This document shows, piece by piece, positions 16,555 to 24,323 of a stretch of DNA of 24,669 nt. Source of the stretch: Athalassotoga sp964433875 (GTDB lineage Bacteria; Thermotogota; Thermotogae; Mesoaciditogales; Mesoaciditogaceae); assembly GCA_964433875.1 (NCBI GenBank), contig CAYSSO010000028.1, forward strand, positions 1 to 24,669, written 5' to 3'. How positions within the stretch are numbered: the stretch's first letter is position 1; each line of letters begins with the position of its first letter. A program made the translations under genes and the position numbers. Below the pieces are notes generated by a model. The model was not told the DNA's origin, did not search any database, and saw only the letters and a program-made list of their open reading frames with translations.

Positions 16555-16576
16555 AGTGTGATTAATGAATTTGAAA
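16555..16576 (+). repeat. Intergenic element, copy 2, upstream of cas10
   Basis: Starts AGTGTGATTA and ends AATTTGAAA, matching 13965-13986 in 19 of 22 positions. It lies right after the stop codon of the CARF-HD gene and before the GGGGG ribosome binding site of cas10. This copy lacks the matching AATCACA arm, so the conserved part is the direct sequence, not the hairpin. Confidence 0.45.
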
Positions 16577-16586
16577 GGGGGTAAAG

Positions 16587-18075
16587 ATGAGTATCTTCGA
16601 TGAAGAGAAATTAAAACTCGTTTCTGGTAAAGATGAACTTTCAATTTTATCCTACGACGTGAATTCAATTCAAAGGTACATCTTCCAGTCATCTAACATT
16701 AAAGCGATTATGGGATCAAGCAAGATGATCGATGAATTCGACAAAGAGATAGAAAATACAAAAGACCTTTACGTCGTAACGGCTGTCGGCGGTACAGGCA
16801 TGGTGATAGTACCTTCAGATCGGGNNNNNNNNNNAAGTAGAGATAAAAGAGATGATAAAAAGCAAATTCTACAAAATAGTCCCGGGCGGCGAGATAACCA
16901 TCTCTTCGGTGAGATTTAAAAGAGAAGAGTTAATAGATGGAATTAAAAACGAAAAGAATTATAAAGTTCCAGCAGATATTGCAGGGATTAAATTTGAAAA
17001 TATGGACGGAAAAAATTCTTACAGTGATATCTTTAAAATTCTCTCTTCTGAAATGCAAAGACAAAAATCTTTGAATAATCCCAAGGCGCCTCTCTTTGAA
17101 GACGTACAGCGCTGCGAATTGTGCGGTGTGATGCCGGCATCTACCACCTACCATTTTGCGGATGGAAATCTTCATATATGTAACGCCTGCGAACTCAAAA
17201 TCGAAAAAGGCAAAAAAGAGATCCAAGAAAAAGATTACGCAGAAGAACTTGCGGATATATATTTATCTGAAATGGATAGAAACTGGATAGGATTTATAAA
17301 GGTGGACATAAATAACCTTGGAAATCTTTACTCCAAAATCAAAACTTCCCAGGAATTCGAAGATACAAGTAAAAAAATAGAAGGAATAGTCAAAAATTCT
17401 GTTAATAAAGTGGTAAATGATTTCAATTTGAAAAAGAAATACCTCGTTCCGATCCATGGAGGAGACGATCTTTTCATGATTGTGCCCGCGTCAAAAGTTA
17501 CCGATATATTTAAAACTCTTTCGTCTTACCTTTCGTCTCTTGGACAGATGAACCTTTCGTTTTCTGCGGGAATAGGAATATCTAACGTAAAGATGCCGAT
17601 CAAGTTCATTTTCGAGTCGGCAGAAGCGCTTATCTCGTCTGCCAAAAAATCCGCTTATGCATCGAACAAGAATGACAATTTTGTTGCCTTCAAAGTCATA
17701 TCTTCAAATTCGATAGATCCGGTGATAGAAGAGGTGCTATACGAGGATGAAAAAACCAAAAATATCTACAAACTTGGATTTGGAATGAGCCTTTCTCAAT
17801 TTTTCGACGATTTGGCTTTCGTTGAGAAATTAAAAAATCAGAAATTGATTTCATTCTTACAGAAGACCTATTCATGTGTAAAGGACAGATACGAAGTGGC
17901 GGGTTTAAATGTGAATTATTTCTTTGTAAGAAGCAGAATGGAAAAAGTCATAGAGGATCCAATTCAATATTTCAACAAATTTGCCTTGACCGAAGTTACA
18001 TCAAAAGCAGACGGGAAAAAAGTGTATGAATCCAAAATACCTTATTTACTCGAAATTTCAAGGCTTTGGGGGTGA
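16587..18075 (+). CDS. cas10: Cas10-like large subunit with intact cyclase motif, no HD domain; crosses an assembly gap
   Basis: The reading frame before the gap (79 codons) opens with MSIFDEEK and YDVNSIQRYIFQSS, the first Palm domain of Cas10, and reaches GGTGMVIVP. After ten Ns it continues in another frame, open from 16837, for 412 codons. It holds a four-cysteine zinc site (CELC and CNAC), KVDINNLGNLYSKI with a probable metal-binding Asp, and HGGDDLFMIVPA, the GGDD motif of the cyclic-oligoadenylate synthase. If the gene is intact the true gap must be a multiple of three, so the frame break is an assembly artefact and not a pseudogene. About 490-500 residues is short for Cas10; the usual N-terminal HD nuclease is absent. 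The active cyclase motif predicts second-messenger synthesis upon target RNA binding. Confidence 0.9.
16825..16834. other. Assembly gap (10 Ns) inside cas10
   Basis: Ten consecutive N bases. Counting frames on both sides, one base precedes and two bases follow the gap in broken codons, so the real missing length should be divisible by three, not ten. The 10-N run is probably a placeholder for a scaffold join. Confidence 0.98.
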
Positions 18076-18078
18076 ATA

Positions 18079-19707
18079 ATGAAGATAAAAATCTCGATAA
18101 AACTTCTATCTCCTCTTCTAATAGGCTCATCCGAAGAAATTTATGGAATAGCAAAATCTCAGTTGACCTACAACAACGTGGCCATAATAACCGGATCCGA
18201 ATTGAAGGGAAATTTCAGATACATTTTTAAGACGATACCTTCTCTAAATAAATTCGAAGTACCCCTTTTTGGAGATTCAAATAGAGCCGGCAAACTCTTG
18301 TTTGAAACTTTGCAATTAGAAAATCCCTCTTACGTAGAAAGGATGGGCGTATCAATAGACAGAAATCTCAAAGTATCTGCCAATGAAAAGTTGTTCACCG
18401 TAAGGGCTCTAAATCATTTTGACAGATCATTTGAGGGATACATAAAAGTGAACGGAGAACTTTCAGAATCTGAAAAATCATCTTTGATAACGGCGTCAAA
18501 ACTTATAGATAAAATAGGTTCTATGAAATCGAGAGGTTTCGGAAAGGTGAAGATAGATCTCGATTTTGTCGAAGATCAAAATGCCATTCCCGAGGAGATA
18601 GAAGAAGGAATTTATGAAATGATCTTCAAAGTAAAGAGCCCGATTATCCTTACGGCAGAGATGGCAAAGACGTACCTTTACACATCGAGAACTTTCGTAA
18701 GCGGAGAAACTTTAAAGGGATCATACGCTGAATTTTTCGACAAGAACTCTGATGCTTTTAAGCAGATTTTCAATTACGGAAGAGTCCATTTCCCTTTCCT
18801 TTATCCATCTCTAAATAACAAATCTCTATTCCCATCGCCTCAAACTCTTTTTACGCAAAAACATTCTAACGGTGAGATGATCTACGATATCACGCTTGGA
18901 AAATACATCGAAAGACTTTTTGCAGAAAAGGGATTAAGGTATGTCTTGACCGACAAGACCATAAAAGATGGAAAAGAAATAAGGATTGAGCCGGCAAAAG
19001 GATACTTTGATCCTGAAAAAAGCACGCTTTACAGTCTCATCTTACAGAAGTTCTTTTCGACTCAAATCGAAATAGATCCATTTACGAAGACCGCAAAAAG
19101 TGGAATCTTAAGAAGTTATGATGCTTTTTATCCAGATTACCTCGGAGGATATTTAAAAGTGAATTCTCAAAACAAAGATTTGGTAAAAGAAATAATAAAA
19201 CAAAAAGAAATTCAAATAGGCAACTCAAGAACGCGCGGCTTTGGACATTTGGAACTCGATTCAATCCATAAGATTAACGATGATTTTTATTTCAGTCTCG
19301 AGAGCGCAAATAATGCTTTCAAAGAAATCGTTGATAGGATAAATCAAATGAACGGGACAAAAGATTTTGAAATAAAAAATACGATTGTTCCGGTAGTTTT
19401 GACATCCGATCTGATTGAAAAAGATTTTGAAAATCTTCTTGGCGAAGGATTCAACTTAAAGATGGCATTCACAAGAAGACAGAATATATCGGGCTATAGC
19501 ACATATTCAAAATCGAATAAAACCCTTTACAATTCAATAGTCGCAGGAAGCGTTTTCGTATTCGAAAGTGATAAAGATCTAAAGTCTGTCTCCCAGATCC
19601 TCTCTCAAAAAAGATACGAAGGACTTGGGTATTTAACGGAATCTGGTTTTGGGGATTTTTCTGTTTATGTTCCTTTAAAAGAGGTCCAAAGGAGGAGATT
19701 GCAATGA
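18079..19707 (+). CDS. csx10: Csx10-like double RAMP protein (Cas5 group, type III-D)
   Basis: 542 residues with two RAMP/ferredoxin-like domains. The first (about 1-175) has SPLLIGSS near the start, ITGSELKGNFRYIF, PLFGD, an ALNHFDRSFEGYI stretch and the glycine-rich loop GSMKSRGFGKVKI. The second (about 190-400) opens with SPIILTAEM, then SGETLKGSYAEFF, FPSPQTLF, and ends with a second glycine-rich loop SRTRGFGHLEL. This order matches Csx10 of type III-D, which binds the crRNA 5' handle beside Cas10. A C-terminal extension of about 125 residues includes a further short glycine-rich segment near GYLTESGFGDF. It begins three bases after the cas10 stop and ends in an ATGA overlap with the next gene. 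Confidence 0.82.
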   Translation: MKIKISIKLLSPLLIGSSEEIYGIAKSQLTYNNVAIITGSELKGNFRYIFKTIPSLNKFEVPLFGDSNRAGKLLFETLQLENPSYVERMGVSIDRNLKVSANEKLFTVRALNHFDRSFEGYIKVNGELSESEKSSLITASKLIDKIGSMKSRGFGKVKIDLDFVEDQNAIPEEIEEGIYEMIFKVKSPIILTAEMAKTYLYTSRTFVSGETLKGSYAEFFDKNSDAFKQIFNYGRVHFPFLYPSLNNKSLFPSPQTLFTQKHSNGEMIYDITLGKYIERLFAEKGLRYVLTDKTIKDGKEIRIEPAKGYFDPEKSTLYSLILQKFFSTQIEIDPFTKTAKSGILRSYDAFYPDYLGGYLKVNSQNKDLVKEIIKQKEIQIGNSRTRGFGHLELDSIHKINDDFYFSLESANNAFKEIVDRINQMNGTKDFEIKNTIVPVVLTSDLIEKDFENLLGEGFNLKMAFTRRQNISGYSTYSKSNKTLYNSIVAGSVFVFESDKDLKSVSQILSQKRYEGLGYLTESGFGDFSVYVPLKEVQRRRLQ

Positions 19708-20042
19708 AACTGAGCGCAGAGGAAAAATCAAAATTAATAAAGATTTCAAGTGAACTTTTAGAAAATTATAGATCGCCACGCAACTCACAAATAAGAAAAT
19801 ATGCAAGTCTTGCCATGCAGGCCGATTGTTACGATGAGTTTGAAAATTACATGAAATACCAGATTGGAAGGTCGGATCAGGATCAATTACAGTTTTTAAA
19901 CAAAACTTTGGAAAAAGTAATGGAGATAAAAAACTCAGAGTCAGATGATTCAAGATGTCTTTTGAAGATCGCATACCTTTTCGGAGTAATGGCAAGGGAA
20001 AAACAATACAAAGAAAAAATTGAAAGAGGAGATAGAAGATGA
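19704..20042 (+). CDS. Small helical protein, Cas11/Csm2-like candidate
   Basis: 112 residues, predicted all helical and charged. The segment RNSQIRKYASLAMQ resembles the SQ-x-R-K motif of Csm2-type small subunits (Cas11), which line the type III complex along the target strand. Its place between the Cas5-like and Cas7-like genes also fits. Both ends show ATGA overlaps with neighbours, so it is translated with them in fixed proportion. There is only one short motif to go on, so the family call is tentative, and the 154-residue gene at 22768 is a competing candidate. Confidence 0.55.
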   Translation: MKLSAEEKSKLIKISSELLENYRSPRNSQIRKYASLAMQADCYDEFENYMKYQIGRSDQDQLQFLNKTLEKVMEIKNSESDDSRCLLKIAYLFGVMAREKQYKEKIERGDRR

Positions 20043-20803
20043 AAACATTTGAGAAAGTCTACAACCTCTATGATTTTTCTTTGAAAATAAAATTAGAAAC
20101 CCCGCTTCACGTAGGAAGCAGTTCCGAAGGAATATCGCCTCTTGAGGTCGATAATTCGGTAATCAGAATTAACGATGTACCGTTTATTCCTGGCTCTTCT
20201 ATAAAAGGAGTCTTCAGAAGCACTCTCGAATTTTTTCTCAGATCGATAAATGAAAAATTAGCCTGCGATGTTGTTGGAGAAAAACCTTGTATAGACATAA
20301 GAGATGAGAAGTTCAAGAAAATGAATACGGAAGAAAAAATAAGATACATCGACGAAAAAGCCTGCGAAGTTTGTAAATTGTTTGGATCTAATTTCATAGC
20401 GTCAAAGGTGGAATTCGAAGATGCCTATGCCAATAAAGAAATTACAGTGTCTAACAGAGATGGCGTTGCCATAAGGCGCGACTCGGAAAGCGCAGCGAAT
20501 GAGAGAAAATACGATTATGAAGTTATAAATCCGGGAACGATTTTTGAGACCCATATAATTGCCAGAAATCTCGAAGATCATGAAGTTGGATACATACTTT
20601 CCATCATCGATCTTGTGAATGAAGGATATGCAAAGTTCGGAGGTAAAAAATCCGCAGGCCTTGGAAAGGTAAGGATAGATTTTGAAATTTTAAAGGCAGA
20701 TCTTTCACAAATCGATGGTGGATTTAAAAAAATGCATGTTGATGGATCAATTTATCGGAAAGCCTTCAAAAGTAGATTGGAGGAGATTGCAAATGTTCGA
20801 TAA
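20039..20803 (+). CDS. Cas7-like RAMP backbone protein (Csm3-like) with probable catalytic Asp
   Basis: 254 residues. It has THE Cas7 group layout: ETPLHVGSSSEG, then LEVDNSVIR and VPFIPGSSIKGVFRS, a CEVCKLFG zinc/thumb motif, a conserved NRDGVAIRRDSES segment and the closing loop GGKKSAGLGKVRI. D38 in LEVDNSVIR lines up with the Asp of Csm3 (GIDNPVIK) that cuts target RNA every six bases, so this subunit is probably an active RNase. It starts at an ATGA overlap with a GAGGAG site upstream and its stop lies within the beginning of the next RAMP gene. Confidence 0.88.
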   Translation: MKTFEKVYNLYDFSLKIKLETPLHVGSSSEGISPLEVDNSVIRINDVPFIPGSSIKGVFRSTLEFFLRSINEKLACDVVGEKPCIDIRDEKFKKMNTEEKIRYIDEKACEVCKLFGSNFIASKVEFEDAYANKEITVSNRDGVAIRRDSESAANERKYDYEVINPGTIFETHIIARNLEDHEVGYILSIIDLVNEGYAKFGGKKSAGLGKVRIDFEILKADLSQIDGGFKKMHVDGSIYRKAFKSRLEEIANVR

Positions 20804-21644
20804 ATTACTTAATTTTCACAGATTCGATCTCAAAATAACGCCGCAAACTGCGTTTTTGATAAGATCTGGCAACGATGACATAGAGCCCAACAAAATAGAT
20901 ATGGAATTTGTAAGGGTAGAAACACCTTATGGAAGAACTGTTCACATACCCGGAAGTTCTTTGAAAGGGCCATTCAGAAATCACGTAGGAACTCTACTTA
21001 AAGGAATAGGAAAAAATGTTTGCCTTTTAGAAAGAGGAAATGATTGTAAAGAAAAATTGAATAAAAGCTCGCCTGCTCTTGAAAATTACAATAAAGCTTG
21101 CTACGCATGTAGAATGTTTGGATCTACCGAATTTGCATCGATAGTGAGATTTGAAGATTTCTTCCCTTACAGGTTGAATGATACGCCGGAACAAAAAGAA
21201 AGATCCATCAAGTCTATAGAAAAATACTCTTACGTAAGACATGGTGTGAAGATAGACAGAAAAACAGGCTCTGCGTCACGTAATGCGCTTTTTGATGCCG
21301 AAGCGATAGTTGGCGGAGAATTCTTTGGCACGCTTGTGATGAAAAATCCGGAAATGTGGCAGGTTGCAATGATCTTCAAGGCCATAGAAGACATAAATTT
21401 AGGCCTTCAAAAAATCGGCGGAATGAAGTCGAGGGGGTTTGGCAAGGTAAAGATAGACATAGAAAGTATTAACGTAGAAACCTTTTCAGACAAGATAACA
21501 TTCTTTGATTTGAAAAATGGCACTTCATCACTTCAATTGCCGGTAAAGCCTTCCGATGGTTTATTTTCAAAATCTTACAAATTCACAGGTCAACAGATAG
21601 AAGATTATAAAATGATGATCTACAAAAACTTGAAGGACTGGTAG
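20793..21644 (+). CDS. Cas7-like RAMP backbone protein, second paralogue
   Basis: 283 residues from the ATG at 20793, with GGAGGAG (20779-20785) upstream; an earlier ATG in the same frame lies deep in the preceding gene. It shows VHIPGSSLKGPFRN, CYACRMFGS, a RHGVKIDRKTGSAS segment and GGMKSRGFGKVKI, the same series as the preceding Cas7. The KIDMEF segment before the SSLKG loop may hold a cleavage Asp, though it is less clear than in the preceding paralogue. Probably a backbone subunit of the crRNA complex. It diverges too far from the previous gene to be a recent duplication. Confidence 0.87.
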   Translation: MFDKLLNFHRFDLKITPQTAFLIRSGNDDIEPNKIDMEFVRVETPYGRTVHIPGSSLKGPFRNHVGTLLKGIGKNVCLLERGNDCKEKLNKSSPALENYNKACYACRMFGSTEFASIVRFEDFFPYRLNDTPEQKERSIKSIEKYSYVRHGVKIDRKTGSASRNALFDAEAIVGGEFFGTLVMKNPEMWQVAMIFKAIEDINLGLQKIGGMKSRGFGKVKIDIESINVETFSDKITFFDLKNGTSSLQLPVKPSDGLFSKSYKFTGQQIEDYKMMIYKNLKDW

Positions 21645-21646
21645 AT

Positions 21647-21931
21647 ATGGCTTACATCATCTACGATGTCCATGAAGGATTAAAACTTGAAGAATTGGAC
21701 ACTCAAAGCGCTTTTGAATTATTCGAAGATTTCAAAGAGACATTTGGAAAAAATTTTTATTTCAGAATCTTTTGCCAGGATTTTGATTACATCTTTGATA
21801 GAGGAATCGAATACAAAGACGAGACAAAAGCCCAGGCCGATGGTCAGATATATATCTTAGATGGAAAATACAAAGTCTCCTGCCAGTTCAAAATGTGGCC
21901 AAGATATATCGAGGTGATAAACAATGGCTGA
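21647..21931 (+). CDS. Small unknown protein within the RAMP cluster (Csx19-like possible)
   Basis: 94 residues, starting two bases after the preceding stop and ending in an overlap with the next Cas7 gene. The composition is acidic and aromatic with alternating beta-like stretches, such as FYFRIFCQDFDYIF, GQIYILDGKYKV and PRYIEVI. Type III-D loci carry a small Csx19 gene among the RAMPs, and the position and general make-up agree, but no specific motif decides it. It could equally be a system-specific small subunit or inhibitor-like protein. Confidence 0.5.
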   Translation: MAYIIYDVHEGLKLEELDTQSAFELFEDFKETFGKNFYFRIFCQDFDYIFDRGIEYKDETKAQADGQIYILDGKYKVSCQFKMWPRYIEVINNG

Positions 21932-22775
21932 GGTGGGTTACTTCAACGTTAATCTTCTTCCAAGGAAAACCTACGTTAAATTGGAAGATTTTTCGATGAT
22001 AGATTCTGCTAACAAACTAAGCGGAATAATAAAGGCAAGCGTTAAGTCCTGTGCTCCGATTGCCTTCTCATCTGGAGAATTTTACTCAAAAGAAGGGAAA
22101 GTCTTTTACCCTCTCAAAAGAGAGAATGGGAAAATAGTAATTCCGGGATCTTCTATCAAAGGCACTATAAGAACCTATGCAGAGGCACTATCCTATTCCT
22201 GTCATCTTGACAGACCATGCGGTGAAGAAAGAGATGGACTTTGCATCGATTGTTCCATGTTTGGTACCTCAGGCAGAGGATTCAGCACTATGGGCAAGGT
22301 ACATTTTAACGATGTCTTCATCGATTCAAATGTAAAAATAAAAGATGTTGGTATGTCACCTCAGTTTCCAGGTAAAGGAAATCAGATAAAATTGTATTCC
22401 CACAAATTTAAAGAAAATGGACAAAAAGTTTTCTCTTACGAGACTATAGATGCCAGAAATGTATTTGAATTTGAGATTCAGTTTCACGGAATGGATAAAG
22501 AAGAACTTGGCCTCCTTGTCCTTGCGATGGGATGCGGCAAAGATAATTCTTTTGGAGTCAAATTCGGCCATGGGAAAAATGAAGGATACGGTTCGGCGAA
22601 GATCGAGATAAAAGAATTGTGGATAAGACCCAAAGAAATATTCAGACAAATAGAACAAAAAGATGTTTCCTTCTTGAAAGAATGTTCAGATGAATATTTA
22701 AAAAGCGTTGGCCAGGATGTTTTGCAAAATTTAGACCGGATAAAGTCAGACTGGAGTGATGCCTTCAATGGATAA
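21924..22775 (+). CDS. Cas7-like RAMP protein, third paralogue
   Basis: 283 residues. KIVIPGSSIKGTIRTY, CIDCSMFGT and the final glycine-rich KFGHGKNEGYGSAKI mark a Cas7/Csm5-type RAMP. It opens with a short N-terminal extension of about 30 residues before the first RAMP strand, which the other two Cas7 proteins lack. The loop equivalent to the catalytic Asp is not obvious, so it could be a capping subunit (Csm5-like) rather than a cutter. Its ATG overlaps the previous stop, with GAGGTGAT just upstream, and its 3' end overlaps the next gene. Confidence 0.82.
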   Translation: MAEVGYFNVNLLPRKTYVKLEDFSMIDSANKLSGIIKASVKSCAPIAFSSGEFYSKEGKVFYPLKRENGKIVIPGSSIKGTIRTYAEALSYSCHLDRPCGEERDGLCIDCSMFGTSGRGFSTMGKVHFNDVFIDSNVKIKDVGMSPQFPGKGNQIKLYSHKFKENGQKVFSYETIDARNVFEFEIQFHGMDKEELGLLVLAMGCGKDNSFGVKFGHGKNEGYGSAKIEIKELWIRPKEIFRQIEQKDVSFLKECSDEYLKSVGQDVLQNLDRIKSDWSDAFNG

Positions 22776-23229
22776 ATGTGAGATCTTAAAAGAAGTAAAT
22801 GAATGGTCTAAAGACACTATCAAGAAAAATCCGTATATTTTAAACAATTTAAAAAGCGCTTCAAAACGGGCCGCAAGCCTTATAAAAAATATCGGCATGG
22901 AAAAATATCTTTCACTTGACGGGGTCTACGAAAAAGCCTTAAGAGAAAATGAGGTGGAAGGCTTCAAGGTTATTATTAACCTGGTCAAGGCAAAAAGAGA
23001 AAATAAATACACCGAAGACGACATCTTGCTTTTTCTTGGGTATCTGTCAAGGGAATTAACATTTTATGAAAGTTCAAAAGATCAAAAAGAGACAAGAAAA
23101 GATTACAAGCAGGATTATAGAAAGGAATCTAAGAAAGAGTACCGCAAAAATGATTCGAATACAAAATCATTGACTTCGAATCCTTTTGCAAATTTGCAAG
23201 ATATGCTCGATAAAAAAGAGGGGAAGTGA
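22768..23229 (+). CDS. Small helical protein, possible second Cas11-type subunit
   Basis: About 153 residues from the ATG at 22768, which overlaps the preceding stop; an ATG 12 bases earlier is possible but less well placed. The first 110 residues are helical with alternating charges, ending in FLGYLSRELTFYES. The last ~45 are very rich in Lys, Arg, Asp and Tyr and look disordered. No family motif is visible. Position between the third Cas7 and the second CARF gene suggests a small subunit of the effector complex, or a nucleic-acid-binding accessory. Confidence 0.5.
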   Translation: MDKCEILKEVNEWSKDTIKKNPYILNNLKSASKRAASLIKNIGMEKYLSLDGVYEKALRENEVEGFKVIINLVKAKRENKYTEDDILLFLGYLSRELTFYESSKDQKETRKDYKQDYRKESKKEYRKNDSNTKSLTSNPFANLQDMLDKKEGK

Positions 23230-23233
23230 TTTA

Positions 23234-24319
23234 ATGTTCAGGCAGCGCGTTATATGTACTGTCGGAAGAAGTTTACTTACGAACTTTGAAAAGGAAGATC
23301 CAAATCTTAAGACTGCCTTTTCAAAAGAGCCTATCGTAAAAAGGCTTATCTCGGAAGATCCATCTCAAAAGATATGCGGAGCGGAAATAAACTCTACCTA
23401 CAGCATAGTAAAACAGGGATTCATTCACGACAAATACGATATTTTTCTGCTCATCTCAGATACCGAAGACGGGCGTAAGACAGGAGAAATTTTGAAAGAT
23501 TACTTTGAAAATGAAAAATCGCCTCTTAAATTCAGTAACGTGTACATTAAAGAAATAAAGGGTCTTACCGGAGCAGAAAGATTCGAATTTAGAAATAAAG
23601 GCCTTAAAGAAATTGCAAATACCCTTGTCGATCTTTCTACTCAATCCCCGGAGACGACCATAATAAACGCAACAGGAGGATACAAAGCGCAGATATCATT
23701 TGCAACTCTTATAGGCCAGATACTTAAAATTCCTGTCTATTACATGTTTGAAGGATTCAACGAGATAATAGAACTTCCTCCTATGCCTGTGTCGTTTGAT
23801 TACAGCTTTTGGATGAAAAATTATGATTTGCTCGAAAGCCTTGAAAGACTTGAAGCAACCGAAGAAATGGTAAAATCTGCAGACCCTCAATTAAAAGTTC
23901 TATTTGACTTTGAAAAGGGCGGTAATGAAAAGATATACGGTCTTAGCCCGATGGGAGTTATTTTCCACAAAAGTTTTAAGGAACTTTTTAAAACCGATAC
24001 AAACAATCTTCCCGCCAAACGCACATCTGATCCTAAATACATCTCAAGTTCGAATGAGCCGAATTCTTCAAGATTTGACGAAAAGTACGGGATATCAAAA
24101 AAACTTCTTGATATTCCATACATAAAAGAATTAAGGTGCTCCTATTACAATCCCAACAGCGATTACAAAGCAAAGGTAAACGTCAAAGGTGATGATTTCG
24201 AAATATATTTCACAAAAAATGGCGAATCAATAGGCTTTATCGCAAAAACAACGGCAAAGACGGAAAACCAAAAAGTTGCTTTAAAAATTCACATAGAAGA
24301 GGCAATGAAAAGGTGGTGA
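23234..24319 (+). CDS. CARF-domain protein, possible RelE-like mRNA interferase C-terminus
   Basis: 361 residues from the ATG at 23234 (GGGGAAG upstream); the longer frame runs back into the previous gene. The N-terminal ~180 residues are a CARF sensor: it opens RQRVICTVGRSLL and has TIINATGGYKAQISFATLIGQ with the ATGG-x-K loop of APE2256/Csm6-type proteins. The middle part (about 190-280) is not recognised. The end, from IPYIKELR to GFIAKTTAKTENQ and HIEEAMKRW, resembles RelE/HigB toxins, where a final Lys-Thr-x-Lys-Thr segment follows the last strand. If so, this is a CARF-RelE ribosome-dependent RNase triggered by cyclic oligoadenylate, like Cami1. No HEPN R-x4-6-H motif is seen. The RelE part is tentative. 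Confidence 0.75.
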   Translation: MFRQRVICTVGRSLLTNFEKEDPNLKTAFSKEPIVKRLISEDPSQKICGAEINSTYSIVKQGFIHDKYDIFLLISDTEDGRKTGEILKDYFENEKSPLKFSNVYIKEIKGLTGAERFEFRNKGLKEIANTLVDLSTQSPETTIINATGGYKAQISFATLIGQILKIPVYYMFEGFNEIIELPPMPVSFDYSFWMKNYDLLESLERLEATEEMVKSADPQLKVLFDFEKGGNEKIYGLSPMGVIFHKSFKELFKTDTNNLPAKRTSDPKYISSSNEPNSSRFDEKYGISKKLLDIPYIKELRCSYYNPNSDYKAKVNVKGDDFEIYFTKNGESIGFIAKTTAKTENQKVALKIHIEEAMKRW

Positions 24320-24323
24320 TAAG

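Noticed and set aside
13965..16576. Sigma54 (-12/-24) promoters for the AAA+ protein
   Set aside because: No GG-N10-GC pattern of a -24/-12 promoter is visible in the two gaps.
16587..16919. Truncated cas10 pseudogene
   Set aside because: The apparent end is an artefact of translating through ten Ns in the wrong frame; the gene continues in another frame with intact GGDD.
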